From Tumebacillus permanentifrigoris (GTDB lineage: Bacteria > Bacillota > Bacilli > Tumebacillales > Tumebacillaceae): a DNA stretch of 64,000 nt. Position numbers and translations under genes: made by a program. Below, in pieces: positions 35,398-44,202 of the stretch; the stretch's first letter is position 1; every line of letters begins with the position of its first letter. The stretch is taken from NCBI RefSeq assembly GCF_003148565.1, contig NZ_QGGL01000004.1, positions 86,233 through 150,232 of the forward strand, in the 5' to 3' direction. The notes under the pieces are model-generated. The model made no database searches. It was not told the origin of the DNA and saw only the letters and a list, made by a program, of their open reading frames with translations.

Positions 35398-36768
35398 CTA
35401 TTGCTTCAGAATCGCGTCCACTTCTTGGGCCGCTGCATCGAGTTCTTTTTTCACGGACGCATCGCTGTAGGTGCCGTTGACGCCCGCTACGATGTCCCAG
35501 ATGTTGCCGAAATGCTTGACGAGCACCGTCTCGGTCGGACCCCATTGCGGGATCGACGGGTAGGAGCGGCCCGATTCGGTCGCCGCCTTGAACTGCGCGA
35601 GGTTCGGGTTGTCCTTGATGTAGGAGGAGTCGAGCACCGTCTTTTTCGCCGGGATCATGCCCGACAGTTTCGCGTACTCCAATTGCGCATCGTCGCCGGA
35701 CAGGTACTTGATCACATCCCACGCATTGCCTTTGTTCTTCGACCCTGCGAACACGGTCAGGTCACTGCCGCCAAAAAACGTCGCTTGTCCAGACGGGCCC
35801 GCCGGCAACGGAGCGACCGCATAATTTTTCGCAGCGAGCTTCTCCGCGTACCCGCCATCCGCTTTGGAGGTGGTGAAGCTTTTGACGAGCACCGGGGTGT
35901 CGATGATCGCCGCCGCTTTGCCATCTGCGAAGTCGCCTTCGACTTGCGACGAGTTCTCCTCCAACGATTTTTTGTCAACCAGACCTTCGCGGGCGAGGCT
36001 GGTGTAGAACGTTAAGCCTTTGAGCGCTTGGTCGGAGTTGAACACCGACTTTTTGTTATCCGGGGACAGCACCTCGCCGCCCGCTTCCCACATCCACGGG
36101 AAGATGTTGTGCGCGACATTCCAGTCGTTTTTGCCCGGCATCGTGAACGCCGCCATCTCTTGTCCGTCGATGTTGACCTTGTTGACTTTTTGCAGAGCGG
36201 CCTTGAAGCTATCCCAGGTTTTAAACGCTTCCTTCGGATCGACGCCCGCTTTGGCAAAAGCGTCCGTGCGGTAATACACAGCACGGGCGTCTACGAACCA
36301 CGGCACCGCATACACGTCCGGCTGTCCCTCGATCTGCGTCGTCTTCCAACTTGCCGGGAGATACGCGTTGGCACCGCCGACGTCTGCCACTTTATCCGTG
36401 ATCTTGTCAATGCCGTTCATCGCCGCGATCGCCGGAACCCACGTCGTGCCCAGTTGCATGATGTCCGGGCCCGTCCCCGACGTCGCAGCTGTCGTGATCT
36501 TGGTCCATGCAGAACCCCAGTCGAGTACGGTGACATTGATTTTCACGTTCGGGTGCTTGTCGAGATAGGGCTTCATCAGCGTTTGAAAATCTGCGTCTGG
36601 CTTGGGACTATTGGGCATGATCCACGCCGTCAGCGTGACCGGCTTGTCGGTCGTGACCGTTTCCGTTGTCGCCGTGGTGGCTTTGTCATCCGAACATCCC
36701 GTCAAGACGGTGGTAAGTGCAATCGAGACTGCCGCTGCCGTGGTGATCGTTTTTTTCGAAATCGACAT
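35398..36768 (-). CDS. Extracellular sugar-binding lipoprotein of the glucan ABC importer
   Basis: 456 residues from the ATG at 36768. Lipoprotein signal with lipobox TVLTGC (Cys25). Family 1 solute-binding marks include TGPDIMQLGTTWVPAI and WDVIKYLSGDDAQ. It should capture oligosaccharides from beta-1,3-glucan breakdown at the cell surface. First structural gene after the regulator; two palindromic LacI-type sites lie in the 128-bp gap upstream. Confidence 0.88.
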   Translation of the reverse strand: MSISKKTITTAAAVSIALTTVLTGCSDDKATTATTETVTTDKPVTLTAWIMPNSPKPDADFQTLMKPYLDKHPNVKINVTVLDWGSAWTKITTAATSGTGPDIMQLGTTWVPAIAAMNGIDKITDKVADVGGANAYLPASWKTTQIEGQPDVYAVPWFVDARAVYYRTDAFAKAGVDPKEAFKTWDSFKAALQKVNKVNIDGQEMAAFTMPGKNDWNVAHNIFPWMWEAGGEVLSPDNKKSVFNSDQALKGLTFYTSLAREGLVDKKSLEENSSQVEGDFADGKAAAIIDTPVLVKSFTTSKADGGYAEKLAAKNYAVAPLPAGPSGQATFFGGSDLTVFAGSKNKGNAWDVIKYLSGDDAQLEYAKLSGMIPAKKTVLDSSYIKDNPNLAQFKAATESGRSYPSIPQWGPTETVLVKHFGNIWDIVAGVNGTYSDASVKKELDAAAQEVDAILKQ

Positions 36769-36786
36769 ATGAGTGACCCCCTGATG

Positions 36787-36806
36787 TACCGGAATCGGTT
36801 CCGGTA
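36787..36806. promoter_or_regulatory. LacI-type operator (proximal)
   Basis: Arms TACCGGAA and TTCCGGTA around TCGG form a near-perfect palindrome 19 bp before the binding-protein start. Confidence 0.65.
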
Positions 36807-36846
36807 ATTTTGGTAAAAATCGAGTACTACCAAGGACGATACCCTC

Positions 36847-36872
36847 CATTTCCGAAACCGGTTTCGGAAATG
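36847..36872. promoter_or_regulatory. LacI-type operator (distal), 26-bp perfect palindrome
   Basis: Perfectly symmetric 26 bp with half-site CATTTCCGAAACC and a central CCGG. The centre-to-centre distance to the proximal site is about 63 bp (six helical turns), which would allow looping by a LacI tetramer or cooperative dimers. Confidence 0.75.
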
Positions 36873-36896
36873 AGAGAAAAAAACGCTTCCAGACGG

Positions 36897-37904
36897 TCAA
36901 ATCGCATGAACCGTCTGGCGTAGAACCAACTCTGTCCCGATCGTGAGCACCGCCGGCGACTGGGCAGAATCGTCGATCAACTGCAACAGCGCTTGGGCTG
37001 CCTGCATGCCCATCTGGTCCTTGTGTTGGGCAACCGTGGTCAACCCAAGGTACTTGGCATACGCGATGTCATCAAAACCGATGACCGAAACGTCCGGCCC
37101 TGGTTGCAGTCCTGCTTCACGCAGCGCAGACATCGCGCCGATCGCCATCATGTCCCCGGCGCAAAATACGGCTGTCGGACGCTCCTCCAAACTCAGCAGT
37201 TGTTGCATCGCTGCATAGCCGCCCTCCTCGGTGAAGTCCCCGTAGGCGATCCACTCTTGGCGAAACGTGAGGCTGTGCTGGGACAACGCTTCCTGATACC
37301 CGAGCAACCGGTCATGACCGGGCTTGGTGGAGAAGCGGTCGCCGATGAACGCAATCCGGCGGTGCCCCATCTCGACGAGATGCGCCATCGCTTTGAGCGC
37401 GCCCCCTTTGTTATCCGAACAGAGGTACCCAGCGCGCGGGCCGAGCAGATCGAGATCGACCGACATGCAAGGAATACCCGTGCTCACCAAGGAGTTCAGC
37501 GTCGGTTCGGTGCGCGGTACGCCGAGCAATAACACGCCATCTACATTGCGGTGACGGGCACGGGCTGCGAAGCTATCATGTTCCTTCTCCAACATGTGGT
37601 TGGCAAAAAACAGCAAGTCATAGCCCTTGGCACCCATCACGTCCTTGAAACTTTTCAAAACGTCTTGCAAAAAAGGATGCTTAAAGCCGCTGTTCACATG
37701 GTCTTGGAAAAACACACCGATCGTCCAAGAACGCTTCGTGGCGAGGCCACGCGCTGCCGCATTCGGCTGAAAGCCGAGCTCGGTCGTGATGCGTTGCACC
37801 TTCTCACGAGTTTTCTGAGACACATCTGGGTATCCGTTCAGGACGCGAGACACAGTGGCTGGGGAGACGTTCGCACGTTTGGCGATGTCATAGATTGTGA
37901 TCAT
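36897..37904 (-). CDS. LacI-family regulator of the beta-1,3-glucan operon
   Basis: 335 residues. N-terminal helix-turn-helix ITIYDIAKRANVSPATVSRVLNG and hinge GFQPNAAARGLA, followed by a periplasmic-binding-like effector domain (GVLLLGVPRTEP, IAFIGDRFSTKPG, VIGFDDIAYA). It precedes the importer and hydrolase genes on the same strand and probably represses them until a glucan oligosaccharide or glucose binds. Two operators lie just after its own stop and a third, CcpA-like site just before its start. Confidence 0.9.
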   Translation of the reverse strand: MITIYDIAKRANVSPATVSRVLNGYPDVSQKTREKVQRITTELGFQPNAAARGLATKRSWTIGVFFQDHVNSGFKHPFLQDVLKSFKDVMGAKGYDLLFFANHMLEKEHDSFAARARHRNVDGVLLLGVPRTEPTLNSLVSTGIPCMSVDLDLLGPRAGYLCSDNKGGALKAMAHLVEMGHRRIAFIGDRFSTKPGHDRLLGYQEALSQHSLTFRQEWIAYGDFTEEGGYAAMQQLLSLEERPTAVFCAGDMMAIGAMSALREAGLQPGPDVSVIGFDDIAYAKYLGLTTVAQHKDQMGMQAAQALLQLIDDSAQSPAVLTIGTELVLRQTVHAI

Positions 37905-37925
37905 GGGTCAGCATCCTCTCATGGG

Positions 37926-37942
37926 TTCGAAAGCGGTTTCAG
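37926..37942. promoter_or_regulatory. cre-like or LacI autoregulatory site
   Basis: TTCGAAAGCGGTTTCAG sits 22 bp upstream of the lacI-type start. It fits the CcpA cre consensus (TGAAARCGYTTWCA) at most positions and also resembles the half-sites of the downstream operators. Which protein binds is open. Confidence 0.5.
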
Positions 37943-38182
37943 CTATCTGCTAGATCATATTAGACGCATGGCTTCCCAATTCCTGCAAATCTTCTGAACC
38001 TTTTATTCGACATTTATTTCATGAAAATCGCACCCAATCTTCGTTTATTGCAACCTTACTACACGAGTAAAACTTGACCCTCTTTGACTTCTATTTAAAA
38101 ATCGATCATCTCCTCTGAGCCTTTAGACTCAATTTTGCCGCGGAACTGCAATTACAATGTCACTTACATTTTTCACGCAGAC
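37943..38182. other. Intergenic, AT-rich, no gene seen
   Basis: Between the LacI gene and the terminator of the small peptide gene. No open frame with a ribosome site, no clear hairpin. TTGACC and TTGACT hexamers near 38074-38085 are possible -35 boxes without convincing -10 partners. Confidence 0.5.
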
Positions 38183-38220
38183 ACAAAAAAGGACGGAGTA
38201 CTTACCCCGTCCTTTTTTGT
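38183..38220 (-). terminator. Terminator after the small peptide gene
   Basis: 14-bp stem ACAAAAAAGGACGG and its complement, 25 bp downstream of the peptide stop on the minus strand. Confidence 0.8.
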
Positions 38221-38244
38221 ATGCATATGTTAGGTGCTGGCTGG

Positions 38245-38388
38245 TTAGCGAGCGAAGACCGGAGAGTTTTCCGGCCAGACCAGATCCGCGTTCTGTTGTA
38301 CGGACGGAGCCACGACCGCAAACAGACCTGCTACCAGTGCTGTCCCTACAAAACCGCCGATTACTGCTTTGAGAATGTTCTTTTTCAT
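38245..38388 (-). CDS. 47-residue secreted peptide precursor (candidate signalling peptide)
   Basis: Too small for most gene finders. The ATG at 38388 has a near-perfect Shine-Dalgarno AGGAGGTAATCAC. The product starts MKKNILKAVIGG, followed by a hydrophobic stretch to about residue 29 and a polar C-terminal tail QQNADLVWPENSPVFAR. This is the layout of Phr-type pre-peptides: a signal sequence and a short C-terminal segment that is cut free. It has a sigma-A-like promoter, a 5' palindrome and a terminator, so it is a full transcription unit. It is divergent from an XRE-TPR regulator gene. Function inferred; a small surface or stress peptide is the alternative. Confidence 0.7.
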   Translation of the reverse strand: MKKNILKAVIGGFVGTALVAGLFAVVAPSVQQNADLVWPENSPVFAR

Positions 38389-38427
38389 ATGTGATTACCT
38401 CCTAGTTATGTATGCACATTTATTTCG

Positions 38428-38438
38428 CTTGAAGCGTT
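38428..38438. promoter_or_regulatory. Small palindrome in the peptide leader
   Basis: CGCTTGAAGCG lies between the predicted promoter and the ribosome site of the peptide gene. It could be an operator for the divergent XRE-TPR protein. Confidence 0.35.
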
Positions 38439-38459
38439 TTGTGCATCTTTGTTAACCCT

Positions 38460-38488
38460 ATGGTAAATCACATTTCCCTCCACGTCAA
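38460..38488 (-). promoter_or_regulatory. Predicted sigma-A promoter of the peptide gene
   Basis: On the minus strand TTGACG, 17 bp, TACCAT; about 70 bp before the ATG. Confidence 0.55.
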
Positions 38489-38771
38489 TAACATTCGTGA
38501 ACATTTTTACGCAAAATGCATTTGGTTAGTTCAATTTAGTTACTCACGTTCTCAATTCGCTTCCCTAATTTTCCAGAAAGCATAGATTTCACTGACTTTA
38601 CACAACAAGAAAATCGTCACCTGCACGAAACCTCTAGGACTACGCGCCTATTAAGCTCAAGGGGTGCTCTCAATAAGTTGCGGTTATGGTATACTGCTTC
38701 TAAAGTGGGTTGTTTTCGAATTGCAAGATTCGAAACAATTAGATAGTCAACTAATGGGAGAGAATTACACT
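38489..38771. other. Divergent regulatory region before the XRE-TPR gene
   Basis: AT-rich, no gene. A TATACT -10-like box at about 38688 lies upstream of the regulator, whose ribosome site GGGAGAG is at 38756-38762. No strong -35 partner is seen. Confidence 0.4.
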
Positions 38772-40055
38772 ATGGGAGCTGTAGGACAACGAATCAAAGA
38801 ACTGCGGAAGGCTTCAAATCTGACTCAGCAAGAGCTGGCCGAAGGAGTCGTCACGCGGAGCTATATCAGTCAGATAGAAAAAGGTCTGATCCAGCCCTCT
38901 TACGATACTTTGGATAAGCTTTCGAAGAAGCTCGATTGCACCGTAGAGGACTTCTTTAAAGAACCGGAAAACAAAGCACTGCTCGTCTCGGAGTGGAAGA
39001 AATTCATCCGCTTCGCAGAGCAACACGTCGAGTCCGGCCATTTTGATCAAGCGCAAAAAACGCTCGACAACGCGAACATCGATTCGCCCGATGAGCTCAA
39101 CGAATACGATCACGGTCTGCTGGCCTGGGTAAACGGCCGCCTGGCAGAGCAGCGTGGTGACCGCGCTGCGGCCGCCGAACTTTTTGAAAAAAGCATCCTG
39201 CACTTGGAGAACAACAACTATGTGCGGGAGCGCATCCGCTCGATGGACTCGCTGGCGTATGTCTATTTGCTGATGAATCACAACGACAAAGCGCTGGTCA
39301 CGCTCAACGAAGCCTACCAGACGTTGATTCACTACCAGATCGGCGGCCTGACCAAAGTCTCGCTGTTGATCAACTTCGCGATGGCTCATGGCAAGCTCGG
39401 TGAGAACCACTCGGCGATCCGCTTCTGGCAAGAGGCGAACGATCTGAATCACACGATGCGGGCGTTCTATCGTCAAGGGCACATCGTGATGGGGCTTGGC
39501 AACTGCTACTTCCAGATCGGTGACCTCGGCCAAGCGGAACACTACTACCACCGTGCGCTGGCGATCCACGAAGCGACAGAGAACCTCAACAACAAAGCAG
39601 GTGTGTACACCAACCTCGGCAAGTTGTATGTCACGTTGCAGGACTACCCGAAAGCGATCGAAGCGCTGTTGACCTCGATTCACCTCTATGAAGGCTTGAA
39701 CAAGGAAGAAAAGCTGGTCAACGCCAAAGCCGAGATCGCCGAAGCGTTTTTTGCCCATGAGGACTATGACCAAGCGGCGAAGTACTGCTACCAGATCCTC
39801 TCCGCGAAGCATGAGTACAAGCACAAGGGCACCGCGAACAAAATTCTCGGTTCTGTCGAAGTCACGCGTGGGAATTTGGAAAAAGCGCTGGAGAACTTCA
39901 CCGAATCGCTCGACCTGTTCGCCAAGCACGACTATCCGTTGCTCGCCAACGAAGTGTTGCGCCGGATGGCCGACGTCTATTTCGACCAAGGCGAGTTCCA
40001 AAAAGCAGCGGAGTACTACCGACAAGTCAAAGCAGCACAACCGAAGGCTCTGTAG
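38772..40055 (+). CDS. XRE-TPR transcription regulator (RRNPP-like)
   Basis: 427 residues from the ATG at 38772. N-terminal XRE helix-turn-helix (about 3-60: IKELRKASNLTQQELAEGVV, SYISQIEKGLIQPS), then at least seven TPR-like helical pairs (for example GLGNCYFQIGDLGQAEHYYH and YTNLGKLYVTLQDYPKAIEA). This is the architecture of PlcR, NprR, AimR and Rgg-like proteins, whose TPR groove binds a re-imported secreted peptide. A peptide gene is divergent, 383 bp away. Together they look like a quorum-sensing pair (inference). Targets are not evident beyond possibly the peptide promoter. Confidence 0.85.
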   Translation: MGAVGQRIKELRKASNLTQQELAEGVVTRSYISQIEKGLIQPSYDTLDKLSKKLDCTVEDFFKEPENKALLVSEWKKFIRFAEQHVESGHFDQAQKTLDNANIDSPDELNEYDHGLLAWVNGRLAEQRGDRAAAAELFEKSILHLENNNYVRERIRSMDSLAYVYLLMNHNDKALVTLNEAYQTLIHYQIGGLTKVSLLINFAMAHGKLGENHSAIRFWQEANDLNHTMRAFYRQGHIVMGLGNCYFQIGDLGQAEHYYHRALAIHEATENLNNKAGVYTNLGKLYVTLQDYPKAIEALLTSIHLYEGLNKEEKLVNAKAEIAEAFFAHEDYDQAAKYCYQILSAKHEYKHKGTANKILGSVEVTRGNLEKALENFTESLDLFAKHDYPLLANEVLRRMADVYFDQGEFQKAAEYYRQVKAAQPKAL

Positions 40056-40098
40056 CGATTTTTGCACAGAGTCTTTGATGTATCGAGGTGTGGACAGC

Positions 40099-40665
40099 AT
40101 GATAGCCAAACCAACTCTGCTCAAACTCGCGCTCGCCCTGCTCAGTGCGGTGCTGCTGGTGATTCTGAGCAATGTGTTTCTGCAACTCGCACCGCTCTCC
40201 CGCGTGCCGGTCAACCTCGCGACCTTCGCCGTGATGCTGGCTGGGGCGCTGTTAGGAGCGAGTTACGGTTTTTTTAGCGTGCTCTCTGTGGTGTTGCTGA
40301 CGGCGGTCGGTTTGCCGCTGCTCGGGCAACAGGGCGGAATGGATTTGTTGCTCGGGGCGCAAGGGGGATTTCTCTGGATGTACCCGGTGTGCGCTGGGCT
40401 GCTGGGTCTGGCCGTGTCACGGATTACAGGACGCGATCTGGCGTCCGTGGGGCTGCTGTTCCTCGCCGCGTTCGGGCTTGGCAGTCTGCTCGATTACACG
40501 ACAGGTCTGCTCTGGTTCGCACATCTCCAACACGTGAGCCTCGTGCAAGCCTGGCAGTCGGCGTGTATCCCGTATCTCGTGGGCGATGTGTTGAAATCGC
40601 TCGCCGTCGCGGTGATCGCTTGGCCTTTGCGCCCGCGTGGGAAGGGCAAGCGAAAACGATCGTGA
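40099..40665 (+). CDS. bioY: BioY-family biotin transporter S component
   Basis: 188 residues with six hydrophobic segments. The BioY signature is seen as VPVNLATFAVMLAGALLG followed by VYLLLTAVGLPLL-like sequence and the C-terminal ACIPYLVGDVLKSLAVAVIA. It binds biotin in the membrane and works alone or with a shared ECF energising module. GAGGTG lies 8 bp before the ATG. It follows the regulator by 43 bp; no BirA site was recognised. Confidence 0.88.
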   Translation: MIAKPTLLKLALALLSAVLLVILSNVFLQLAPLSRVPVNLATFAVMLAGALLGASYGFFSVLSVVLLTAVGLPLLGQQGGMDLLLGAQGGFLWMYPVCAGLLGLAVSRITGRDLASVGLLFLAAFGLGSLLDYTTGLLWFAHLQHVSLVQAWQSACIPYLVGDVLKSLAVAVIAWPLRPRGKGKRKRS

Positions 40666-40687
40666 GCCTTGGGCAGACCTGCTGGCA

Positions 40688-40729
40688 GCAAAAAAGACTT
40701 CACCCGGTTGCGGGTGAAGTCTTTTTTGC
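40688..40729. terminator. Bidirectional terminator
   Basis: 18-bp stem (AAAAGACTTCACCC and complement) between bioY and the convergent rhodanese-MBL gene. Confidence 0.9.
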
Positions 40730-41871
40730 TATCGATTGGCATGTTTGGCGGCACAGCGGTTCGGTCCGTTTTCCAGTTCCAAGGCGCGGGTGGCATCGAC
40801 TTGCTTGTCACCCCGGTTGATCGAGGTGATCTCCGTGTAATTGGGCGGGGTCGCACCGCTCTCGGAGGCAAACCGCTCGACGAACGCCTCGCGGTCGGTG
40901 AGTCGCAGGGCGTCGTTGGTCTCGCGGATCAGACCGAGCTTCGCGCCGACATACCCGTCCGCATGGTACTCCGCACGGCTGGCATAATGGGCTGGCAAAA
41001 CCAACACATCGTCCGCCAGCGGTGCGAGCGTCGTGAACACGGTGTCGTAGAGCAATTGCGCCCACTCCCGCGACTTGCCCCCGAGGTCGGGTCGACCCAA
41101 GCCCCCGACAAATACCGTGTCGCCCGTCAACAAGTACTGGTTGTTCAACAGGAGCGAGACACTGCCTGGCGTGTGCCCGGGCGTCGGGATCGCCAGCACG
41201 CAGACCGTGACCGCGCCGAATGTCCAGATGCGGTGATCCTCCAGCGCGGTATGCGCAATGTCCGAGCCTTGCAGTTCACTGCCGGAGATGTAGTAGTGCG
41301 CCCCGGTGCGTGCGGCCAGTTCCACGCTGCCCGAGATATGGTCGGCGTGCAGATGCGTGTCGACCACATGGACGATGCTCACCCCCTCCGCTCGGGCCAG
41401 TGCAAGGTACTGCTCGACATGTCGTCCGGCGTCGACGACCAGCGCCGTACCGCCAGAGTGGATCAGGTAGGAGAGACAGCCTTTGCCGACGCGGTTGAGC
41501 TGGATCAGTTTCCAATCGGGCTCCTCGATCACCGTGACGGGCGCGTACACTTCGCTCCAGCCGCTCATGCCGCCCTCGAGGTAGGCCACTTCGTAGCCGT
41601 GGCGGTCGAGGACTTCTGCGACGAGTTGAGCACTGCGTCCGCGCGCACAATTGACGAGGATCGGCTGGTCGGCCGGGAGGAGTTTTTTCCAAGCAGGCGC
41701 CGCTTCCTCCGTGAGAAAGTCTAGGTACGGGATGTTGACAGACGTCACCGTCGGCCCCTCCACATGCCAGCTCTCAAAGTCCTCCAGCAGGCGGACGTCG
41801 AGGATCAACAACTCCTCTCCATCGGCGATGCGAACGTATAAGCTCTGGGGTGTTACGATTCCAACAGCCAT
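40729..41871 (-). CDS. Rhodanese + metallo-beta-lactamase fusion (persulfide dioxygenase / CstB-like)
   Basis: 380 residues from the ATG at 41871 (GAGGAG upstream). An N-terminal rhodanese domain with active-site loop CARGRS (Cys75) is followed by an MBL domain with THLHADH, TPGHTPGSV and LTGDTVFVGGLGRPD. That last pattern is typical of ETHE1/CstB persulfide dioxygenases, which oxidise persulfide sulfur to sulfite or thiosulfate. Unlike CstB, the rhodanese domain is N-terminal and no C-terminal rhodanese is seen. Cytoplasmic sulfur detoxification is likely. A second small rhodanese gene lies 2.4 kb away. Confidence 0.8.
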   Translation of the reverse strand: MAVGIVTPQSLYVRIADGEELLILDVRLLEDFESWHVEGPTVTSVNIPYLDFLTEEAAPAWKKLLPADQPILVNCARGRSAQLVAEVLDRHGYEVAYLEGGMSGWSEVYAPVTVIEEPDWKLIQLNRVGKGCLSYLIHSGGTALVVDAGRHVEQYLALARAEGVSIVHVVDTHLHADHISGSVELAARTGAHYYISGSELQGSDIAHTALEDHRIWTFGAVTVCVLAIPTPGHTPGSVSLLLNNQYLLTGDTVFVGGLGRPDLGGKSREWAQLLYDTVFTTLAPLADDVLVLPAHYASRAEYHADGYVGAKLGLIRETNDALRLTDREAFVERFASESGATPPNYTEITSINRGDKQVDATRALELENGPNRCAAKHANR

Positions 41872-41964
41872 CTCAGATCTCCTCTCTAAGGCAAGACTAG
41901 GTATAGACACACTATTCAGAGGCGCTGTATTTTGCCTATACTAGAGAATAGTGAGGTGGTATCC

Positions 41965-43089
41965 GTGAAAAAGCGTATCCGTGAGTTTGGCGTGCAGATC
42001 GGGAGTCTGGAGCCCGGCGTGCGCAATGCGATCACAGACGTACCCGGCGTGACCGTGGGGCATGTGACCCTGCGTGCAGGCTCGGTGCAGACCGGCGTGA
42101 CGGCGATCGTGCCGCATCCGGGAAATCTCTTCCGCGAAAAAGTCGCGGCGGCGGTGCAGGTGATCAATGGCTTTGGCAAGACGGTCGGGACGGTGCAGAT
42201 CGCAGAGTTGGGCACGTTGGAGACGCCGATCCTGCTGACGAATACGTTGAGCGTAGGGACGGTCAGCGAGGCGTTGGTGCGTTACATGCTGGAGCAGACC
42301 CCGGAGATCGGCGTGACGACAGGGACGGTGAACCCGGTGGTCTGTGAGTGCAACGATGGTTGGCTGAATGACATCCGTGGACTGCATGTGCAGGCGGAGC
42401 ATGTCGAGGCGGCGCTGAAGCGTGCAGGTGAGGCTGTGGAGGAAGGCGCGGTCGGTGCCGGGACGGGCATGACCTGTTATGGATTGAAGGGCGGGATTGG
42501 GACCTCCTCGCGGGTGGTGCGGATCGGTGAGCAATCGTACACGGTTGGCGTGTTGGTGCTGTCCAACTTCGGTCGCTTGGATGATTTGCAGGTTGCAGGT
42601 CAGTCTGTGGGTCCGCGAATTCGTGAGCAGGTGGCAAACGCAACTAGACCCGAGTCGACAACTACGACCGAACAGGCTGCCCCCGCAGCTTCTACTTCGA
42701 CGAATTCGACGGACACGTGCGATTTCCCCCCTGTTCCCGACCGGGATCAAGGTTCGATCATCATCGTGATGGCAACCGATCTGCCGCTGAGCGATCGGCA
42801 ATTGCAGCGCGTCGCCACCCGTGCAGGTGTGGGCTTGGTGCGGACAGGCTCTTACATTGGACATGGCAGTGGTGATCTGGTGCTGGCGTTCTCGACGGCG
42901 ACGCGATTTCCGCATGAGTCGCCAGAGCCGATCCTCATGCTCCCGCTCCTCCACGATCACTTTCTCGACCCCGCCTTCCGTGCGGCTGCTGAGTGTACGG
43001 AGGAAGCGATCCTCAACTCCCTCGTCGCCGCCGATCCGGTGACGGGACGCGACGGGCATCATTGCGAATCCTTGCGCGATTATCTGTAA
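41965..43089 (+). CDS. P1-family N-terminal nucleophile peptidase (DmpA/BapA type)
   Basis: 374 residues from a GTG at 41965 with GAGGTGG upstream. Family marks: NAITDVPGVTVGHV near the start, GAGTGMTCYGLKGGIGTSS, and the self-cleavage/catalytic serine in DRDQGSIIIV (Ser264). The family cuts itself before this serine and then acts as an aminopeptidase on L-, D- or beta-amino acid peptides. A Thr/Ser/Ala-rich insertion of about 35 residues just before the serine (about 225-258) is longer than usual and could affect maturation. Confidence 0.85.
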   Translation: MKKRIREFGVQIGSLEPGVRNAITDVPGVTVGHVTLRAGSVQTGVTAIVPHPGNLFREKVAAAVQVINGFGKTVGTVQIAELGTLETPILLTNTLSVGTVSEALVRYMLEQTPEIGVTTGTVNPVVCECNDGWLNDIRGLHVQAEHVEAALKRAGEAVEEGAVGAGTGMTCYGLKGGIGTSSRVVRIGEQSYTVGVLVLSNFGRLDDLQVAGQSVGPRIREQVANATRPESTTTTEQAAPAASTSTNSTDTCDFPPVPDRDQGSIIIVMATDLPLSDRQLQRVATRAGVGLVRTGSYIGHGSGDLVLAFSTATRFPHESPEPILMLPLLHDHFLDPAFRAAAECTEEAILNSLVAADPVTGRDGHHCESLRDYL

Positions 43090-43128
43090 AAAAACGACTC
43101 GGGAGCCCAACTCCCGAGTCGTTTTTTT
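43089..43128. terminator. Bidirectional terminator
   Basis: Perfect 17-bp stem ACGACTCGGGAG and complement with A and T runs between convergent genes. Confidence 0.9.
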
Positions 43129-44086
43129 AGGTGAGCAATTCCCGATGGCACTCGTGCAACCACCGCAACTTCGCCGTCAGAATCCGTTCCATCTCGCTCT
43201 CCGTCAAGAACCCGTTGCGGTACTTGCCGATCTCCCAGCCGAGCATCATCAGCGTGTTGTCAAACAGACAGGCGCGAAACGCCCGCCGGAACGCAAGCGG
43301 ATCGGGGATGGCAAAGCCCTGCTGCACGAGCCGAGTTTGAAACGCGTCGTAGGCAAACTCGTGCAACTCCTCCTCCAACACATCCTGCAACAGGATCGAC
43401 AAGTCCCGCTGTGGCAGGGACACACACGCCCACTCCCAATCGATCAAGCGATACTGTCCGGCGGCCTGCACCAGCACATTCTCCAGATGCGGGTCGCCAT
43501 GCGTGTAGGTCGTGCGTCCGACGGCCCACTCTGGATAGCGAGGGTAGAACTGCGCCGCCATGTCCCGCACTTCGTCAACGCGTTGTGGATGCAGATGCAT
43601 CCGTTCCTGCCCCGCCAGCCACGTCAATTCCGCCAGCGCCGTATCGGCCCACGCTGCGGAGGATTCGAACGGATACGCGGAGGCCCGTCCCTCCGCAAGC
43701 CACTGCTGACTTTTTTCTGCAAGCGCACTGTGCAGACGCGCCAACAAGGTCACGAGTTCGTGCAACATCTCCCGCTCCCCGGCAAAAACGGTCTTCACCG
43801 CTACGCCTGCCGCTTCGAGGATCAAGCCTTGCTCGCCATCCTCGTCCACGATGCCATACAGCGCAGGAATCGCATGCGGCACTTCTGGCAACACCGTGCG
43901 GTACAGCTCCAATTCCGCCGTGCGCGTTGGATCGAAGCGTTTATAGATCGCCTCGCGCGCCTGCCCCTGCTCATCGACGACACGCAACCGATACAGCGTC
44001 GCCGCATACCCGCCGAGCATTGGTTGCGCCTCGATCAGACGCCAACCCTTCCGTTGTAACACCGTGCGAACGAGAGGCAGCGTCAT
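43127..44086 (-). CDS. APH-fold phosphotransferase
   Basis: 319 residues from the ATG at 44086 with GGGAG upstream. Kinase-like motifs: catalytic loop THGDPHLENVL (Asp and Asn) and metal-binding IDWEWA (DxD/DxE type). This is the aminoglycoside/choline/homoserine kinase fold. No resistance specificity can be read from the sequence; substrate unknown. Confidence 0.8.
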   Translation of the reverse strand: MTLPLVRTVLQRKGWRLIEAQPMLGGYAATLYRLRVVDEQGQAREAIYKRFDPTRTAELELYRTVLPEVPHAIPALYGIVDEDGEQGLILEAAGVAVKTVFAGEREMLHELVTLLARLHSALAEKSQQWLAEGRASAYPFESSAAWADTALAELTWLAGQERMHLHPQRVDEVRDMAAQFYPRYPEWAVGRTTYTHGDPHLENVLVQAAGQYRLIDWEWACVSLPQRDLSILLQDVLEEELHEFAYDAFQTRLVQQGFAIPDPLAFRRAFRACLFDNTLMMLGWEIGKYRNGFLTESEMERILTAKLRWLHECHRELLT

Positions 44087-44202
44087 CTCCCAACCTCCCG
44101 CTTCCGCTTCCGCTTTACCCGCGAGCACCGTTCCACATCGAGGAACTGCCCGTCCTCCACCTGCACTACTCTCCTCATCAAGACCCGCACCCGCCCTCTC
44201 CG

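Noticed and set aside
43127..44086. Aminoglycoside resistance gene
   Set aside because: The fold is APH-like but no subfamily-specific feature is seen; such proteins have many substrates.
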